A stretch of 64,000 nt of DNA, taken from contig JAUIRK010000370.1 of assembly GCA_030549495.1 (NCBI GenBank), forward strand, positions 124,001-188,000. Direction: 5' to 3'. This stretch comes from Nectonema munidae. Lineage: Eukaryota > Nematomorpha > Nectonematoida > Nectonematidae. Below are positions 29,873 to 43,139 of this stretch, piece by piece. The first letter of the stretch is position 1; each line of letters begins with the position of its first letter. Both the position numbers and the translations under genes were made by a program. The notes under the pieces were generated by a model that saw only the letters and a program-made list of their open reading frames with translations, was not told where the DNA came from and searched no databases.

Positions 29873-31964
29873 GTCAATATTCGATATAAGCACTTGCACC
29901 GGACCATCTGAATAGGTGCTTATATCGAGTATGTGCTTATATCAAAAACTATTAAATTAAAGTTGATTCATAATTAAGTGAATAAGTGGAAAAAATGCTG
30001 AGTTTTAAAAAATTAAAACAAAGTTATATTTATTACTCAAAATTATATTCATCAATTGAAGACTGGTGCAATTTTCTGCTCTCAATTACGTGGTTTTGAA
30101 GTGACTTTTGAGCTTTTTTCAAATCAATATTTGTAACTCCACATCGTTCGTAGACTTTTTTTATTTCATCCATCATTTGTAAGGCTTCCTAGGAGATACT
30201 TTAGGTTGCTCCTCATCTTCTTTTCTAAGTCAGCTGTAGTTCATTCGTTGTTTCGAGGCACTCCAAATATTCATCGCAATCAATATATTCAGAAGTTAAA
30301 AAACTTTCTTCGACTGCATTATCTGTTCTTTCAGGGTGTTTAATTAACGCCATGTCTTGTAAATTTGAACCAAAACAATTTTTAATTACCTCAGTAGAAA
30401 CGCTTTTCCAAGACTTTTGTAACATGTGAAGTGCTTCAAGTATCGTGACAGACTTTACAGCCTTCTCCATGTTTTCATCTTGTCCACAATTCAAGCGATC
30501 TATGCCGTCTTTCATCAAGTTCTTTCTGTAATCCGCTTTAACGCATCCATAGGCTGTATAATTGAAGTTGTAGTGGGAGGTAAAAAATAAATTTCAATAT
30601 TCGAGGTTTTGAGATCTTTTGGATGTACAGGGCATCGATCATTTAATTAATAAAGCAATTTTTCGTTTTTCTCTTTGCATTTTATTATCTAAATTTAAAA
30701 GCTAATCACAAAAATATCTCTAGTCATCCAAGAGGCTTTATTGTGCGTATATTCAACAGGTAAATTATTTTTTTTGTTTTTTAAAGCATCTTGGACTTTA
30801 AAATTTACCTATCACATGCCAGGATTATTTCTCGGGGCCAGACATGTTTGCTCCTAATAATAAAGAGAGTCTGTTCATTGCTTTTTTACTCCCACTCACA
30901 ACTTAATTTTTTTATCAAGAAATATATGCCAGTTTCATCTGCATTAAATATACAACTTTCAGGGTACTTCTAAATTTCATCAATAAAAAACGTTTTCCAC
31001 TCTTCCGCACTGTTTACATCTGCACTTTCTTTTTCTCCATGTTGACGTTTGTAAACAATATTGAATCATTTCTGGAATCTTTGCAACCAGCTAGTTGAAA
31101 AATTCATGGGATTTGCTTCAGAAGTTTGAGCTAATTCATTATGAAGTAATTTAGCCTTTTCAATCAAAAGAGGACCTGAAATTTGCACATTTTTCTCACT
31201 CATTGAACAAAACCATTCATAAAAAGAATTTTCTAATTCAGGCAACACTCCTGTTCTTTTTCTTTTGAAATCTTTATTTCCCATTTTAATTCTAGAAAGT
31301 TCTTCTTTATTTTTAATCCATCTACTAATTAAAGTGTGGCGTATTTGATACTTCTTAGCTGTCGCTAATTTTTTATCCATCATCAACTTCTATAGCAACT
31401 TGAAGTTTAAATCAAAAGCTAAAGTTCTTACGCTTATTGGACAATCTAAGTTTACAAGAAAGCAAATGAAATAAAAAAACAGATGTAACAACAAAAACAA
31501 ACAAAAAATCAATATTGAATGAAAATGACTGCCAAAAATTTATGCAGCATAATAACGCATATCCCGTCTATAAACAATAATGAACACATATACTAAGCGA
31601 TATTATCAATCACACAAGATAGCTTTTTGGTGAAGAATATGAATGATTGAATGTTTTTACATGTGTTTCAAATATATTTTGCTGACTACTTCAAACAGAC
31701 GCGCATAATTGCATAAGATATGAGAGCAAAGTAAATCAAAATGCGCTATGTATTTTTGAGCAAGTCAAATAATGTGTCTATAAAAAGTCATATTCGATGA
31801 AAATCCAATAGAATAGTTGTGAAACTTGTTTACTTTCCATTAAACACTACGTGCTTATAACAATCAGTGCTTATACCGATCAATTTCTATGTAAGATACC
31901 CTAAAAATACATGGGACTTCAGATGTGTGCTTATAACGGGTGTGCTTATAATGAATGTTTACTG
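29873..31964 (-). mobile_element. Tigger/pogo-type DNA transposon, decayed
   Basis: The minus strand encodes a CENP-B-type DNA-binding half at 31,386-31,066: KYQIRHTLISRWIKNKEEL, then ELENSFYEWFCSMSEKNVQI and MNFSTSWLQRFQK. The C-terminal part at 30,545-30,225 reads YRKNLMKDGIDRL, SVTILEALHMLQKSWKSV and EVIKNCFGSNL, the end of a DDE_1 transposase. The middle, with the catalytic aspartates, is broken by several frameshifts and stops. The right end reads CAGTAAACATTCATTATAAG on the minus strand, a Tigger-style terminus; the left end (GTCAATATTCGATATAAGCAC) is degenerate. 'GTGCTTATA' motifs recur near both ends and may be transposase-binding sites. Old and inactive. Confidence 0.8.
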
Positions 31965-32679
31965 TGTATATATATAATATATCAGGGATAGATATACCAG
32001 GGGGTAAAGGGGAGCAGCGCCCAAATACAATTCATCAGAAGCTAATATGGATAAAAAGATAGCAAAGTGTTTATTAATATATTTCGGTTTTTGCAAGCTT
32101 TTCTAAATGTAAACGACGTGTACTGTTTTTCAAACTGTTTCGGTATTTAGAATATACACGTTTTGGTTTTCAAAATACTCTAAATCTGTGTTTTCATATA
32201 AGGAATTCGGTAATATGTGAAAGCATGAGCCTCGCTGATATCTTAAAAGTAGGGGAGACATTCTTGAAAACAAAATTTTTTTAAACTTACAAAATTAGAT
32301 TTAGGAAAAATTAAACGACACATTCGTAATAACTAATACTTTTTTATGTTTTTAAATATAAATATTAAAAAAATATATACTTTTTTCCATATCTAAATCA
32401 ATCTTGAATATTCACTGTTGTCCAATTCAGACATTTCACAGATAATTGAATATATATATTCACATCTTTCAAAACAAATATTAAATCGTCTTCACAAAAA
32501 ACATGTGTTTCTTGTGAAGAACATATTAGACATTTTTATAGGTATCACATATTCACATAACATGTTTTATAATGTGTATGCATACAAAATCTAAAATATA
32601 ACTCCTTTATATATATGCTGTGTCAATTTCTATTTATCTATATAAAAATAACTGTGAAAAATATCGTATTTTCTTTCAA

Positions 32680-32960
32680 AAAGTAAAGGGGACTTTTCCT
32701 TTTTTTTCAAGAGGGGGGGGGGGGGGGGGGGATTTGTCCCCTCGTCCCCCTTAAAACGAGGCCCCTGTGTGAAAGCTACGGTTTTTCAAAGTTTTCAGTT
32801 TTTTCAAGTTCCCGATTGAACAAGTTAAACTGTATAAATATAATGAAGAATTCAAATATAAATTATAATATATAAAATATCGGAGCGGGAGCCCTAAAAA
32901 AAATTTGCCCTGGAGCAACACAATTTTGACGCGGCTCCGAAGCCCTGGTTTTTGCACTGA
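32680..32960. repeat. Repeat with 19-G tract
   Basis: A run of 19 G lies at 32,713-32,731, followed by 'atttgtcccctcgtcccccttaaaacgaggcccctg', then at 32,880-32,948 'cggagcgggagccct...cgcggctccgaagccctgg'. Both resemble transposon termini (CAGGGCTTCGGAGCCGCG), so one or two eroded MITEs are likely. The rest of 32,000-34,140 shows nothing else. Confidence 0.35.
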
Positions 32961-34149
32961 CAACATTCATCATAAATCCTGTTTTTACTTTCTAAAATCG
33001 CATCCATAGAAATTATTACGTCTCATAAAAAGAACAATCCTTGAATCAAATTTTTTTCCTGTGAACCTTGAATAAATTATATATTCTAGATTTTTTTATC
33101 ATCGTTTACTATCAATAACAAATAAGATAGACAGATTTTGATTTCCAGATTAAGTTAACTTGCTTTAGATAACTAACTAACATTTTAAATGTTAAAATTT
33201 TCAGCGCGTAATAAATTTATAATCATTACAGCAGCGAATATGCATTTTGTTTTCAAGGATGTGATAGAGGAAATATTTTGTAGCAAAATCTAATATTATA
33301 AATAGCACATGTGGTATTGAGGTAATAGATTATTTGATAAATAACAGAATGAAACAGATTATTGGTAAGCTTGAACAATAATTGATACTGTTACAAAAAT
33401 AAATGCGTAAGTTCTCCTTAAATCTTTATTCATCCATTTACGTCCATGATTTATATATTTCAACAAAACCACTATGGATATATTATATATATATATTGAT
33501 TACTGTTATTAATAGAATACATAAATAAGTCCACGCGCAAAGAAAGTCGATTTTTAACATGCTTAATTTCAATCGTGCTATATAAAATACACAATGAACA
33601 ATATTTAACGACATACGAGGAGAACACAAGCGTATATATTCTTGCAAAGTGTTGTAACTTCGTCATAAATAATAAATATAAAATGTGTGTATCATTTTTC
33701 CATCACTGTCTGAAACATGACAAGCATATATAGGCCTTCGACGTAAAAAAATTTTACATGTAGAAAGGAGATAAATTATTTATTTTTGATTAGTTATAAA
33801 CAAAGAAAAAAACGTTTTAATAGCATCATCTATCCCATTCATATCGTATGGAGGAAACAGACAAGAAAATGTAGTGTACAAGGAAAATTTTTGTATTTGA
33901 TTTTTATCTTCACTAGAAAATTCTTCTAAAGATTTTCAAAATTTTGATATCCTAAAATTATGTAGTTCATGCATAATTGTAATTATGAGTGCAAAAAGTA
34001 ACAATACTTTTTTTGATGAATTAGGAGATTGTCTATTCAGTATAAAATGTCAATTCGCTGAGCGCAATTTTGCGGATTAATTTTTTTTAATTACATTCTC
34101 CCGCTTTAAATACATTTTCAATATATTCCGATTTTTGAATAAAATCCTA

Positions 34150-34900
34150 GAGAGCGGGGCCGGTTTCAAGCCGATTTGACCGATGTTATCAAATTGGGCC
34201 CTGTGCTTTTTTCTGTATTATATGACGTACAAAATACTACTTAAAACGTAAAATGAAAAGTGAGATCATCTTTCGTATAATATTAATTCATTATGCATGA
34301 TGAATTTATGTTATGTCACCTCCTTTAGCAATTTCGGTTTTTTTTTCTTTTTTTAAAGTGACGTGCAAAAAAAATGGTGTATTTTTTTCTTTTTAAACAT
34401 TTAAGTTTTCTACAGCTTCAAATTCCAAAATGAAATTTTTTTCTCTAAAATTTTAAAAAATGTTTTTAAAATCACATGAAAAAATTAATATTTACAGACA
34501 GATAGCCAATCAAAATCTATAAATGTATGTTCTAATATTTAGTTTTTTATTACTTGAAGTCTTAGGAGGATTTTGAAAGAGGTTTTTAAAAATTAATAAA
34601 CTACATTTTTAGTATTATATCTCGAAAAATATTTAAAAATATTTTGAAAGATTTTGCTAATAAAAAAGCTAGAAGAATCTTTTTCTAAAGGAGTATGTGT
34701 AATTGCCTAATTTAGCTGTTAAAAGTAAAGCAATAAAAGTATCCATAGTGTCTTTAATTTTTTTACACCAAGCATTAAATGTCTTTTTTTTGGTTTTTTT
34801 ATATTAAATATAAACACCGATAAATTTTACTATGTAGAGTCGGGGCCCCTCTATCACATTTCTAATTGGGCCCCGCAATTTCTAGCATCGGCCCTGATAG
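34150..34900. mobile_element. Possible non-autonomous element with GGGCCC-rich inverted ends
   Basis: The left end 'gcggggccggtttcaagccg...aaattgggccctgtgc' and right end 'gagtcggggcccctct...aattgggccccgcaatttctagcatcggccctg' are roughly inverted and GC-rich against a very AT-rich 600-bp interior. No coding frame. Classification open. Confidence 0.35.
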
Positions 34901-35146
34901 AGCGAATCGTTTATTAGAGAGCTTGATCAATATTTTAAAAGATAAAACTGTTATATGCTTATTATGGAGATGAAATTATTAAAAAAAATTGCAAATTCTG
35001 GCCATAAATAATGGAGATCTGTTCTGCTTAGATGTTAATAACACCCTGTTGATTAAAAATAAAAGAAGATTCTTTACATGATTAAAATCCTTCGCTAAAA
35101 TGATATTTTATGTAAAAACAAAATTTGAATTTTTTTATGCATAAAA

Positions 35147-35374
35147 TTGATGATGAGTTTCTTCATGTTTGTTTGTTATCTATTTTTTTTGGTTACTAGC
35201 AGTGCTGTTTGCCACTGCTTAGTAGATTCCCGAAAAGCTAGGGTAAAAAGCAGGTTTAAAAAAAGGCGGCTTTTTAACTATGTTCAAAATCAGGCACCCA
35301 CGCCGAATACGCTACTTTATTTAACTGTTTCTCGTCATTTTCAAATACATATTTCACTACAGCATATAATTTGA
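35147..35374 (+). CDS. Hypothetical small secreted-type protein
   Basis: 75 codons from ATG, with a signal-peptide-like start (MMMSFFMFVCYLFFLVTSSA, predicted cleavage after SSA), a short Cys pair (CHC), a basic stretch RVKSRFKKRRLF and a hydrophobic end. An upstream ATG-ATG pair precedes it. No family recognised and no splice evidence. At this length in AT-rich DNA it may be chance. Confidence 0.15.
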   Translation: MMMSFFMFVCYLFFLVTSSAVCHCLVDSRKARVKSRFKKRRLFNYVQNQAPTPNTLLYLTVSRHFQIHISLQHII

Positions 35375-35399
35375 ACATCTTTTCAATAACCGCTGAAAA

Positions 35400-36595
35400 G
35401 ATGGCTGCTCTTTTAAAATTGAAACAGGTTGTAAACTAGAAATCATAAATAATGCATATAATTATGCATGAAAGGAAAAATATAAAAGAAAACATACAAG
35501 ATAATGTATGTGTGTTATTAGCCTAATTACTTATTAGAATTAAGAAGAGAGGCATTAGCACAAAACATGAGTGAACTAAATAGTGATAACTTCTTTTTCA
35601 TCCGCGTAAATTATAACGAAGCAAGAGAAATGTTACTTTTAAGCATTTGTAGTTATTCAATCTATGCCTTACACATCACCTGTCACATAAAGGATTAAAG
35701 AATATTTCACCTAACCTCGTGAATCGTGATTGAAATACCGTCATACTTTGCATTAAAATGTGAAGAAATTACGAAACATTTTGTCGATTTCTTCTTTGAT
35801 TATTATTATTATTTGCGAACCCTTACATTGGAATAAAAAAGAATGAGTGTCTGAATTAAAATATACATAGGATGGTAAAATAGATTTTTTATAATTTCCT
35901 AAGTCATGTAGCAAATTAAGCCTATTAATATTACCTACTCTATTCATAGGATTCATGCAGGCTATGCTTGCATGCAAGTGGAAATTTTTTAACTGATCTA
36001 CCTAAATATATCGGATTACATAGAGTTTATCTCGACCAATTAACCATTCTCTCTGCAGACTACATAATAATGTGTCAGCAATCGCATATCATATATCTTA
36101 GCAAGAGTCTCAATTCCACTTCCTAGTCTTCACAATGATTTTCATAATTTTTTGTAGTATTTTTACAAGAGTGCCGAACTAAAACTTCTACAAAAATATG
36201 AACAAAATAAGTCACATCAGTGAGCTTCTTTATTCACTTTAACAATGTTTGTAAAATTTGAAAAATATATTTTATGAAAAAGAAAATTTATTCATCACAT
36301 GAGAAACATAATAGAAAAATAAAAATATAATAAATTTTCAAGTTCTATTTAATGTTTAAATTCATCTTTCCGAATTTAGTTTGTAAGCAAAATATTTCTT
36401 AACAATTCATCGAATACTAAATGACTGTATAAAAGTATTTTAGTTCTTTTTATCTCCCTTATAATAGAAATCTCGAATATTGTATTAGATACATGTTTGG
36501 TATCTACCGAATACCGTTACATGTTTCGTTTGATTGATTTTTTCGATACGATTTACGGCATTAATGCATTTCATGTTGTAAACTGTCTAGAAATC
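35400..36595. other. AT-rich intergenic DNA
   Basis: Nothing recognised on either strand. Confidence 0.4.
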
Positions 36596-36599
36596 AGTT

Positions 36600-36835
36600 G
36601 AAATTTTCCCGCATCGGTTCGAATCCTACTGAATATTAAATATTCGTAAGACATAAGTAAGGTTGGCTTCGATACCAGAAGGTTTTGGGCTCGGCACTCA
36701 TCAAACTTTGTAAAGGATTCTTGTCTCGAAAGAGTGAGCTAAGGATGGATATGTTGAAAAAGGAGCGCTTGGCCTCAAAAGAAGGCCGGGTAGTTTTGTA
36801 TTATGAGCTATCTTAAATTTTTAGTTATCTTTTAA
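36600..36835 (+). repeat. SINE-like segment
   Basis: GGTTCGAATCC at 36,615 is a consensus pol III B box, but the upstream A box is weak. The following 200 bp is less AT-rich than its surroundings (e.g. GGCTCGGCACTCATC, AAGGAGCGCTTGGCCTC) and may be the SINE body. Not seen elsewhere in the window. Confidence 0.35.
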
Positions 36836-36884
36836 AATTCATTATGAATACAAATATGAAAAACTTGTTTGGGGTCTATTTAAT

Positions 36885-36995
36885 TTTGTTTTTTGATCAT
36901 TTGCATCCTCATTATTTGGGGGGCAAACTTTTTTTTTTATAATTTTCAAGTTTATTATAAAAGAATTTTTGTCAATGAACACACCACCATTATTA
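36885..36995 (-). repeat. Dispersed repeat family B fragment
   Basis: 'ggggggcaaactttttttttt.ataattttcaagtttattataaaa' and 'aacacaccaccattatta' are the inverse of 8,085-8,175. Confidence 0.55.
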
Positions 36996-37399
36996 CCCAA
37001 CATTACACTTTAACTGTCAGCTCCCAAGCCCTCCATTACTGCAGGGATTTTAGCAAGTCTAGTTAAACAAATAATTTGCAGATTTATAGCGTTTTAATTA
37101 TGATTTGTAGTCAAATTAACTAAAAATGTTAATATGAGCATGAGCTCGATAAATTCGTCCTATGTACCACAATTGGATGAATCAGCACTTTTATTATGCG
37201 TAAAATATGTCTCACATAATGAAAAAAATAAATAATATTTTCAGAAATTTTTTAAAAAGTTACGTTTTTTGATTCAAATTGACTGGCAAACAGGATCGCA
37301 AATTGAACCAATAGAACAAGTTACGCATGATTTTATTTGTTTTCGACTTTCCGATTGCGACATGGAGCGACAGTAATCACTTATAATCGCATGTTTAAA

Positions 37400-38600
37400 A
37401 AGCCTTTATCCATCCTTGTTGTTTTTCAGCCGTTATTGAAACCCATGGTCACAAATGCATTTTCATATTTAAATTCTTAGTACGGAAACAACTGGATTGA
37501 TAACAAAAGCTCTATCACTCTAACCAAGTTAAGATTTTATATCAAGACTCTAAAAACGATCTCTCTTCACTATCGAGAATAGTGTTTTTCTTTAGGGAAC
37601 AGAATTCCTTGTTGAGCGAATCCAGTATTTGGTGTTTCAACGTCCAAAATGTCTGTCTTCTGAAGACGTATAGAAAGGCTTGTATTAGAAGACTCGTTGG
37701 TGTCCTATTTATAGATGATTGATTAATCCGACAAAAATATCAATGAAACCAACAGTGTCGGATAAACCAGGTTTGACTACAGCTGAGGCGCTTGTGGCTT
37801 TGACATTGGCTGACTTTTTTCTCGCTCTTCTTTATAATCGTTTGATACTTGAGCTTTTTCAAGAACAACTTTATTTTTTAGGATTTAAGAGTTGAACAGA
37901 TATTACTTGTATTTTTCTTTTATTTCTCATGAAAAAAAGATTCAAATTTCCATAACAAAAGAAGATTTCAATGCATTAGAATTTTATTTAAATTTTCATG
38001 ACAATTTTCAGAAGTAAAATGCAATTTTGTCCTCCGAAATGAAAAATGTATGGTAAAAAATAAAAATTAATGATTAATGAGTCACTTGTGTATTCACTGG
38101 ATACCTACAAAATCCAGATTGTATAATATTTGTTAGAAGTAGTTTTGGATTTTTATTATTTTATCAAAGATAAAAGATTTTCTAATTAAAGAAAAAAATT
38201 AGGTGTGAATCAGAAAGCAGACTCACTGTTAAAGGTCACACGCAAGACATCGATATTTTAAAGAAAGACATGAGCTAAAAGGTTTTTCTCAATCTCTTCT
38301 CTCATCAATTGTCAACAGGTCTGATTAACATTAAATGAATCCCTTAGATGAATTGATTACTTTGTACCGAGACATTTTGCTGCTTAAAATTAGATTTTAA
38401 AATTTATATTAATCTTAAAATTTTTAGCAGCGAAACCAACCCAGCTATATAATCTTTATAGTATTGCTTCCTTATAGTCAGTTAGTAAAGTAAATTGTTT
38501 GAAAATACATTTAGCACTTGGGGTTATGGATTGATAGCTATGAATTCTAATGAGATTTAAAGGGGGTTATAGAGCCTTTCGCTCCAGCAATAATTTTGAC
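37400..38600 (-). repeat. Dispersed repeat family A, copy 3 (inverted)
   Basis: Reverse complement of 5,270-6,250 over many blocks: 'gtgtcggataaaccaggtttgac', 'tctctcatcaattgtcaacag', 'agtttgaaaatacattt'-type text near 38,500 and the 'gaaaccgatggtcac' block near 37,440. The intervening 37,550-37,700 block ('aacgatctctcttcac', 'gttttcttcag'-like) also matches 6,050-6,130. The copies are clearly old. Confidence 0.6.
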
Positions 38601-40090
38601 TTATGTCTTCATCGAACTTGCATAATGATGATGTCTGCTCATATAATGAAGTGATGTATATCTATTTGCCAAGTGCTCAGGGTAAACTTGTGTCACTCTG
38701 AATCATATAGAAATTGATCAGTAAAAAGCTTTCTTTTATCGAATCGAAGCATATCCATTAGGCCTCTACATATATTTATGTTAATGCTGTCTTAGGCAGA
38801 ATTATCCCCCAACCTTGAGATAATAAAGGTATGCAGAAAAAGGCGTGACTCGGAAAAAAATCTACTGTTATCTCTGGTTTTTTAAATAATTACTGGGCCG
38901 CCACACGTCTCTTTTTCAGGGAAATACTGCGATATTTTAAATATTCCTTCAGTCGCATAATTATGCTACGCATGAAGAACATTTGGGTGATTATTGTTAT
39001 AAAGAAAACATGATCTTATTTACCTATTTATAATACGTAAGACAAGGGCGGTGTTCAGAAATGAATAGAGCAAAGTAAACAAAAGAGCTTTTCTTTAACA
39101 TCTCAACTTCAAAAAGGCTTAGCTTTCATACACTGCCCTACAAGCTCATTCTCTCAAATTCGTGAAAGAAACTGAAACGGTCAGAATTTGAATCTTGTTT
39201 TTTTAAAGTTGATACTTTAAAGAATAAATCTCTTCCTTACCTCATTCTACTTTATTTATGCTCATTTAAAAAATACGAAAGAGGTCAATGATTAATGTCA
39301 AAATTTTGTCTTATGCGTCTCACCGTATATCTGTATAGTCTTATTTTAATTTATTCGGATAAAATATCTTTATTTTCTGAATAAGTACACAAATGAATTA
39401 AAAAGTGAGACTAGGTTTTCCAAAACACTTAATAAGTAGAGTTTGTTTTATATACTTCTCCATGCTTTCTCTAAATTTAAAAGATACTTTACAAAAACGG
39501 TTGTGTTTTTCTTGGATTGCACTGAAGGAGTGAATGTTTCTAAAATTTATATGTATTTTTTGTGATCTTGCGCCCTTGAAAATGATTTCTTAAAATCATA
39601 TAAAGTAAGTGGAGCGAATAAAATTAAAAGAATCCGTCGCGCGAAAGCCTTATCTACCTGTTTAATCTTATTTTACAAGAATGATAAGGAGATGAGTGTA
39701 ATGAACAGAATAGTATTTTAAAAAAATTTCATTTACCACATCAGTAATCTTTCCATACAACTTTTCGAAAAATAGCGCCAAAAATAACATTTCGGTTTAA
39801 TTTCATTTTTTTTATTATTGTGTCTCACCACTAGCTAGGGGGTGTCTTATAAGCGCATATACCCTTAAAATCTCGATGTCGGATGTGCACTATATGTAAC
39901 AATTCGTCAAAAATACTCAGTTGATTAGTGAACAAACTGATGTTTTCAGGGATAAAATTAGATCATCTAAATACAATCAAATTCTAGAACTTTATTTTGC
40001 CTTTAATAATATTGAAGTTGGTATGATATATTTGAAAAACATTTATCTTTTTTTCAGACAACTAGAAAAATTGTTCAAAAATGGGATTCA
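38600..40090. other. AT-rich intergenic DNA
   Basis: Nothing recognised; the small open frame at 39,921-40,157 overlaps the MITE that follows. Confidence 0.4.
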
Positions 40091-40093
40091 GTA

Positions 40094-40200
40094 TAGAGAT
40101 GTATCGGATGTGAAATTTTTTTATCCGCCGATGCGTATATCAAATTTGACATCCTAGCATGAGGATGTAAAATTTTCTGCGCATATCCGATACATATCTA
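40094..40200. mobile_element. Small palindromic MITE
   Basis: Left end TAGAGATGTATCGGATGTG and the reverse of the right end, TAGATATGTATCGGATATGCG, match closely. The interior contains GAGGATGTAAAATTTT, shared with 24,780-25,115. About 107 bp, non-coding. Confidence 0.6.
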
Positions 40201-40944
40201 ATTCAGTAATACAATTCAAAATCTTACGAAATGTTTCGATAAAGTTCATTTGCGCATGCTTTAGCGTTCCTATTTAATCGTGTTAAATCTAACGCTCAGT
40301 TGTGTTAACATGACGATTTTTTCATCATAATCCCTATCAATTCAATACATTGTATGAAGTATAACTTGCTGCAAAGTAAAATATAGACCTCATGCACTGA
40401 AGTACTTTTCATAAGGGGATCAAAATCACATTTTACATATTGAGCATACAAATTTTGATACCAAAGCATTTCCTTCGAAAGTAATTTGTGGACTAATTTA
40501 TCCTAAAATTTCTTATTTTCAGCGTCTTTCATTTAACATATTCTTGAGTTCTTGTTAAATTCTCTTATACGATAAATTTTTGGATGTTGTGTTAATTTCA
40601 TAATCTCTATAGCAGTGTTTCCCAAACTTTCCCTGCAAAGAAAGCAATTTTCAAATAAACGGGCCCTTGTAAAATGTATTTCTGTTCAGAATAAAAAAGT
40701 ATCGATTTCTATGCTACTCTTAATTTGGTGTTTATCTTTCGATTTTAAATGTTTGGTTTGGTGTTAGTGAAATAAATTCCGATATCACCACCCTCATATT
40801 ATCCATACGCTTTCTTTCATTACGTAAAATATACCTACAACCAGGGGTGCACGCACATCCGGGGGGCGAAATTTTCTGTAAGTAAGAGTTGCTGCTTGTT
40901 TATAAAACATGTATGATGATTGCATTATAGAATGTAATGATCAT

Positions 40945-41440
40945 TCGAATATACATGATAATGTAAGATAGAATAAAAGAAGGAATACAGACTTTCAAAT
41001 CAATCAAACATCATGCAAAGCTGCTCTGAAATTCCTATCGAACATATTTTACAGACGATGCGTGAGAGCTATATAATAATAATAATCCATTGCTTCAATA
41101 TGCACACAATAAGTAAGCAATGTCACCTCTTTGTAGCATTTTTGAGCAAACACATGTTGATACCAGCTTTTTCTCATCTTCTGTCACAGTGATTCTATTT
41201 CTCTTTCTGTCTCCTCTGTTTTTCTCTTCCGCTTTCTCTGCTAAAACTCAATCATTCTCTTCTCTCCAGTGACGCAGCTAGGCTGGGGCATGAGGGGCCG
41301 TGCCCACACTCCTATGTACCTCATGGTGCCCCCATGCATCTTATGCGATATCAGTTTTTGAAAATTTCTCCAATGAAAGGATCAAGAAAGTATAAATAAT
41401 GTTGCGCAAGTTTTTTGTTTTTAAATTGTGCCCCTTCTAT
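40945..41440 (-). repeat. Dispersed repeat family C, copy 2
   Basis: Reverse complement of 23,950-24,475, including CCAGTGACGCAGCTAGGCTGG at 41,268 and GATATCAGTTTTTGAAAATT. The immediately preceding 'cacgcacatccggggggcgaaattt' (40,850-40,875) resembles family B ends. Confidence 0.8.
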
Positions 41441-42074
41441 CAACTTTTTTGGCTACACCACTGCTTCTGTCTAATTTGCATTTAGAGTTATAAAATAGTT
41501 TTCAATCGTTACAATTTTATATCAATGAATTAAGAATTTTTTTTCAACAAAAGTCACTTAATCTTTATCACTACATTTGCTACATTTTGTAACATTTGAA
41601 AACTTTAATTTTTTCAAGGCAAGAAATTTTTTTCAATAGTTATTTGGGAATAAATATTTTGACTATCTATTCAGTTTAAAAGCAAGAATACTCTGTTTGC
41701 TTAATATTTGAGCAGAGATATTTTTTATAATGTTCGATTGTTAAATTTTATAATAACACTGCACATAATCAAATAACTTTTTTTAAGAAAATTTGTTGAT
41801 TATTATAATAAAAATATAATATCGAAACAAAATGTTTCAATTGTTAAAAATGTACTTGATCTATTTATGACAGCTGTCAGAATTTTATTTGTAGACAGAA
41901 ATATTCAAAAAACGCAATGATTTTCTTTTCTCGTATACTTTGATTTATGTTAGTCTGGTCCTCGGACATTTCGCCCCATTATTTTCATAAGACATTTTGT
42001 TTCATGGACAATTCGCCCCGTTATTTTCATAAGACATTTTGTCTCATGGACAAATGTAAATAGGTAATTAAATT

Positions 42075-42220
42075 ATTAATTTAATTAAAATATTTTCACT
42101 GGAAGTATAGTATTTAAATTCACCAATTTTGTAAAAAAAAATATAAAGTAATCTTATAAATTTAGGACTTTAGATATGCGCTGAATACACTCTATTTCAA
42201 AGGATTGCTTGAATATTTGG
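42075..42220 (+). repeat. Dispersed repeat family B, copy 3
   Basis: 'ttaattaaaatattttcactggaagtatag' through 'atatgcgctgaatacactctatttcaaaggattgcttgaatattt' matches 7,840-7,975 on the same strand. Confidence 0.75.
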
Positions 42221-42594
42221 TAAAAAAATTTTCACGCTCAAGTATTTTTGTATGGGTAAATTTCATAAATGTGTGTCAAATTTTTTAGAATTTAGAATTT
42301 TTCAAATGAAATCTTTCAACAAAAAACTTTTTCTATCTAAATATTATAGACATTGTAATTTTATAGTTCACTTTTTTCACTCCAATTTTTCAATATTAAT
42401 ATTTTTTGTTTTAGGTTTTTCAAATTTATAATAAATTTGGCAAATAATAAAAAATTAAAAAAAAATAAAATCTAGAACTTCATAACCCAACTGAAGACAG
42501 ACTATAATGAATACAAAAGCTGTTTCTGCAAAAAGGCCAACTTAATTTGGAAAAGGACGCACTTAAATTAGAAAAGGACGAACCTAAAGTAAAA

Positions 42595-42790
42595 ATGGTG
42601 GTATAGTTGTTGACAGGGTGGAGGAGTCGTGAGTTGGTGGAGTCGAAGACAATATTAAATAAAGAAACGCAAGCGCAGAGTTGGTCTTGAATTTATTAAT
42701 TTTAAGTATATTTGCAATCGAAGTCGCATTTTTATAAGCACTCGGAGTCGTAGTCGGATATTTTCCCTCCGACTGCCAGCCCTGGTGTTG
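42595..42790. repeat. MITE-like segment with TCGGAGTCG motifs
   Basis: 'gaggagtcgtgag.tggtggagtcga' at the left and 'actcggagtcgtagtcgg...ctccgactgccagccctgg' at the right are short GC-richer blocks around an AT-rich middle. A related 'agtcggagtccgagctccc' lies at 29,550. Probable eroded MITE. Confidence 0.35.
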
Positions 42791-43139
42791 AGATGAATCG
42801 CGTACTCAAGTTTTCTCTGTCACCCTCATTTTGTACTCTAGGGATTAAAAGTGTTGTATACCCTTTCTTGGGAAAACTTCGAACTTAGTATATGGGATTT
42901 CAAACACTCCCAAGTCGTCTGTCTCTCCATGCTTTATCTTTACTCACTCACCACGTCCAAGATGGCGGCGTTAATAGTTTCAACTGCTTATACGATGCTC
43001 ACAGCTAATCAAAGAAATAACTTTTACTTTTGAATGCTTCTTACACCTGCTGCATCACGATTTTAAAATGTAATTTTATAACCAACACCTATTAATATAG
43101 GTGAACAACAGGCAACGATGTTATTGTTGCCTAAGTGAA

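Noticed and set aside
42962-43033. ATGGCGGCG frame as the signal-peptide exon of the PTTG1IP-like gene
   Set aside because: No good splice donor in the needed phase before the stop codon.
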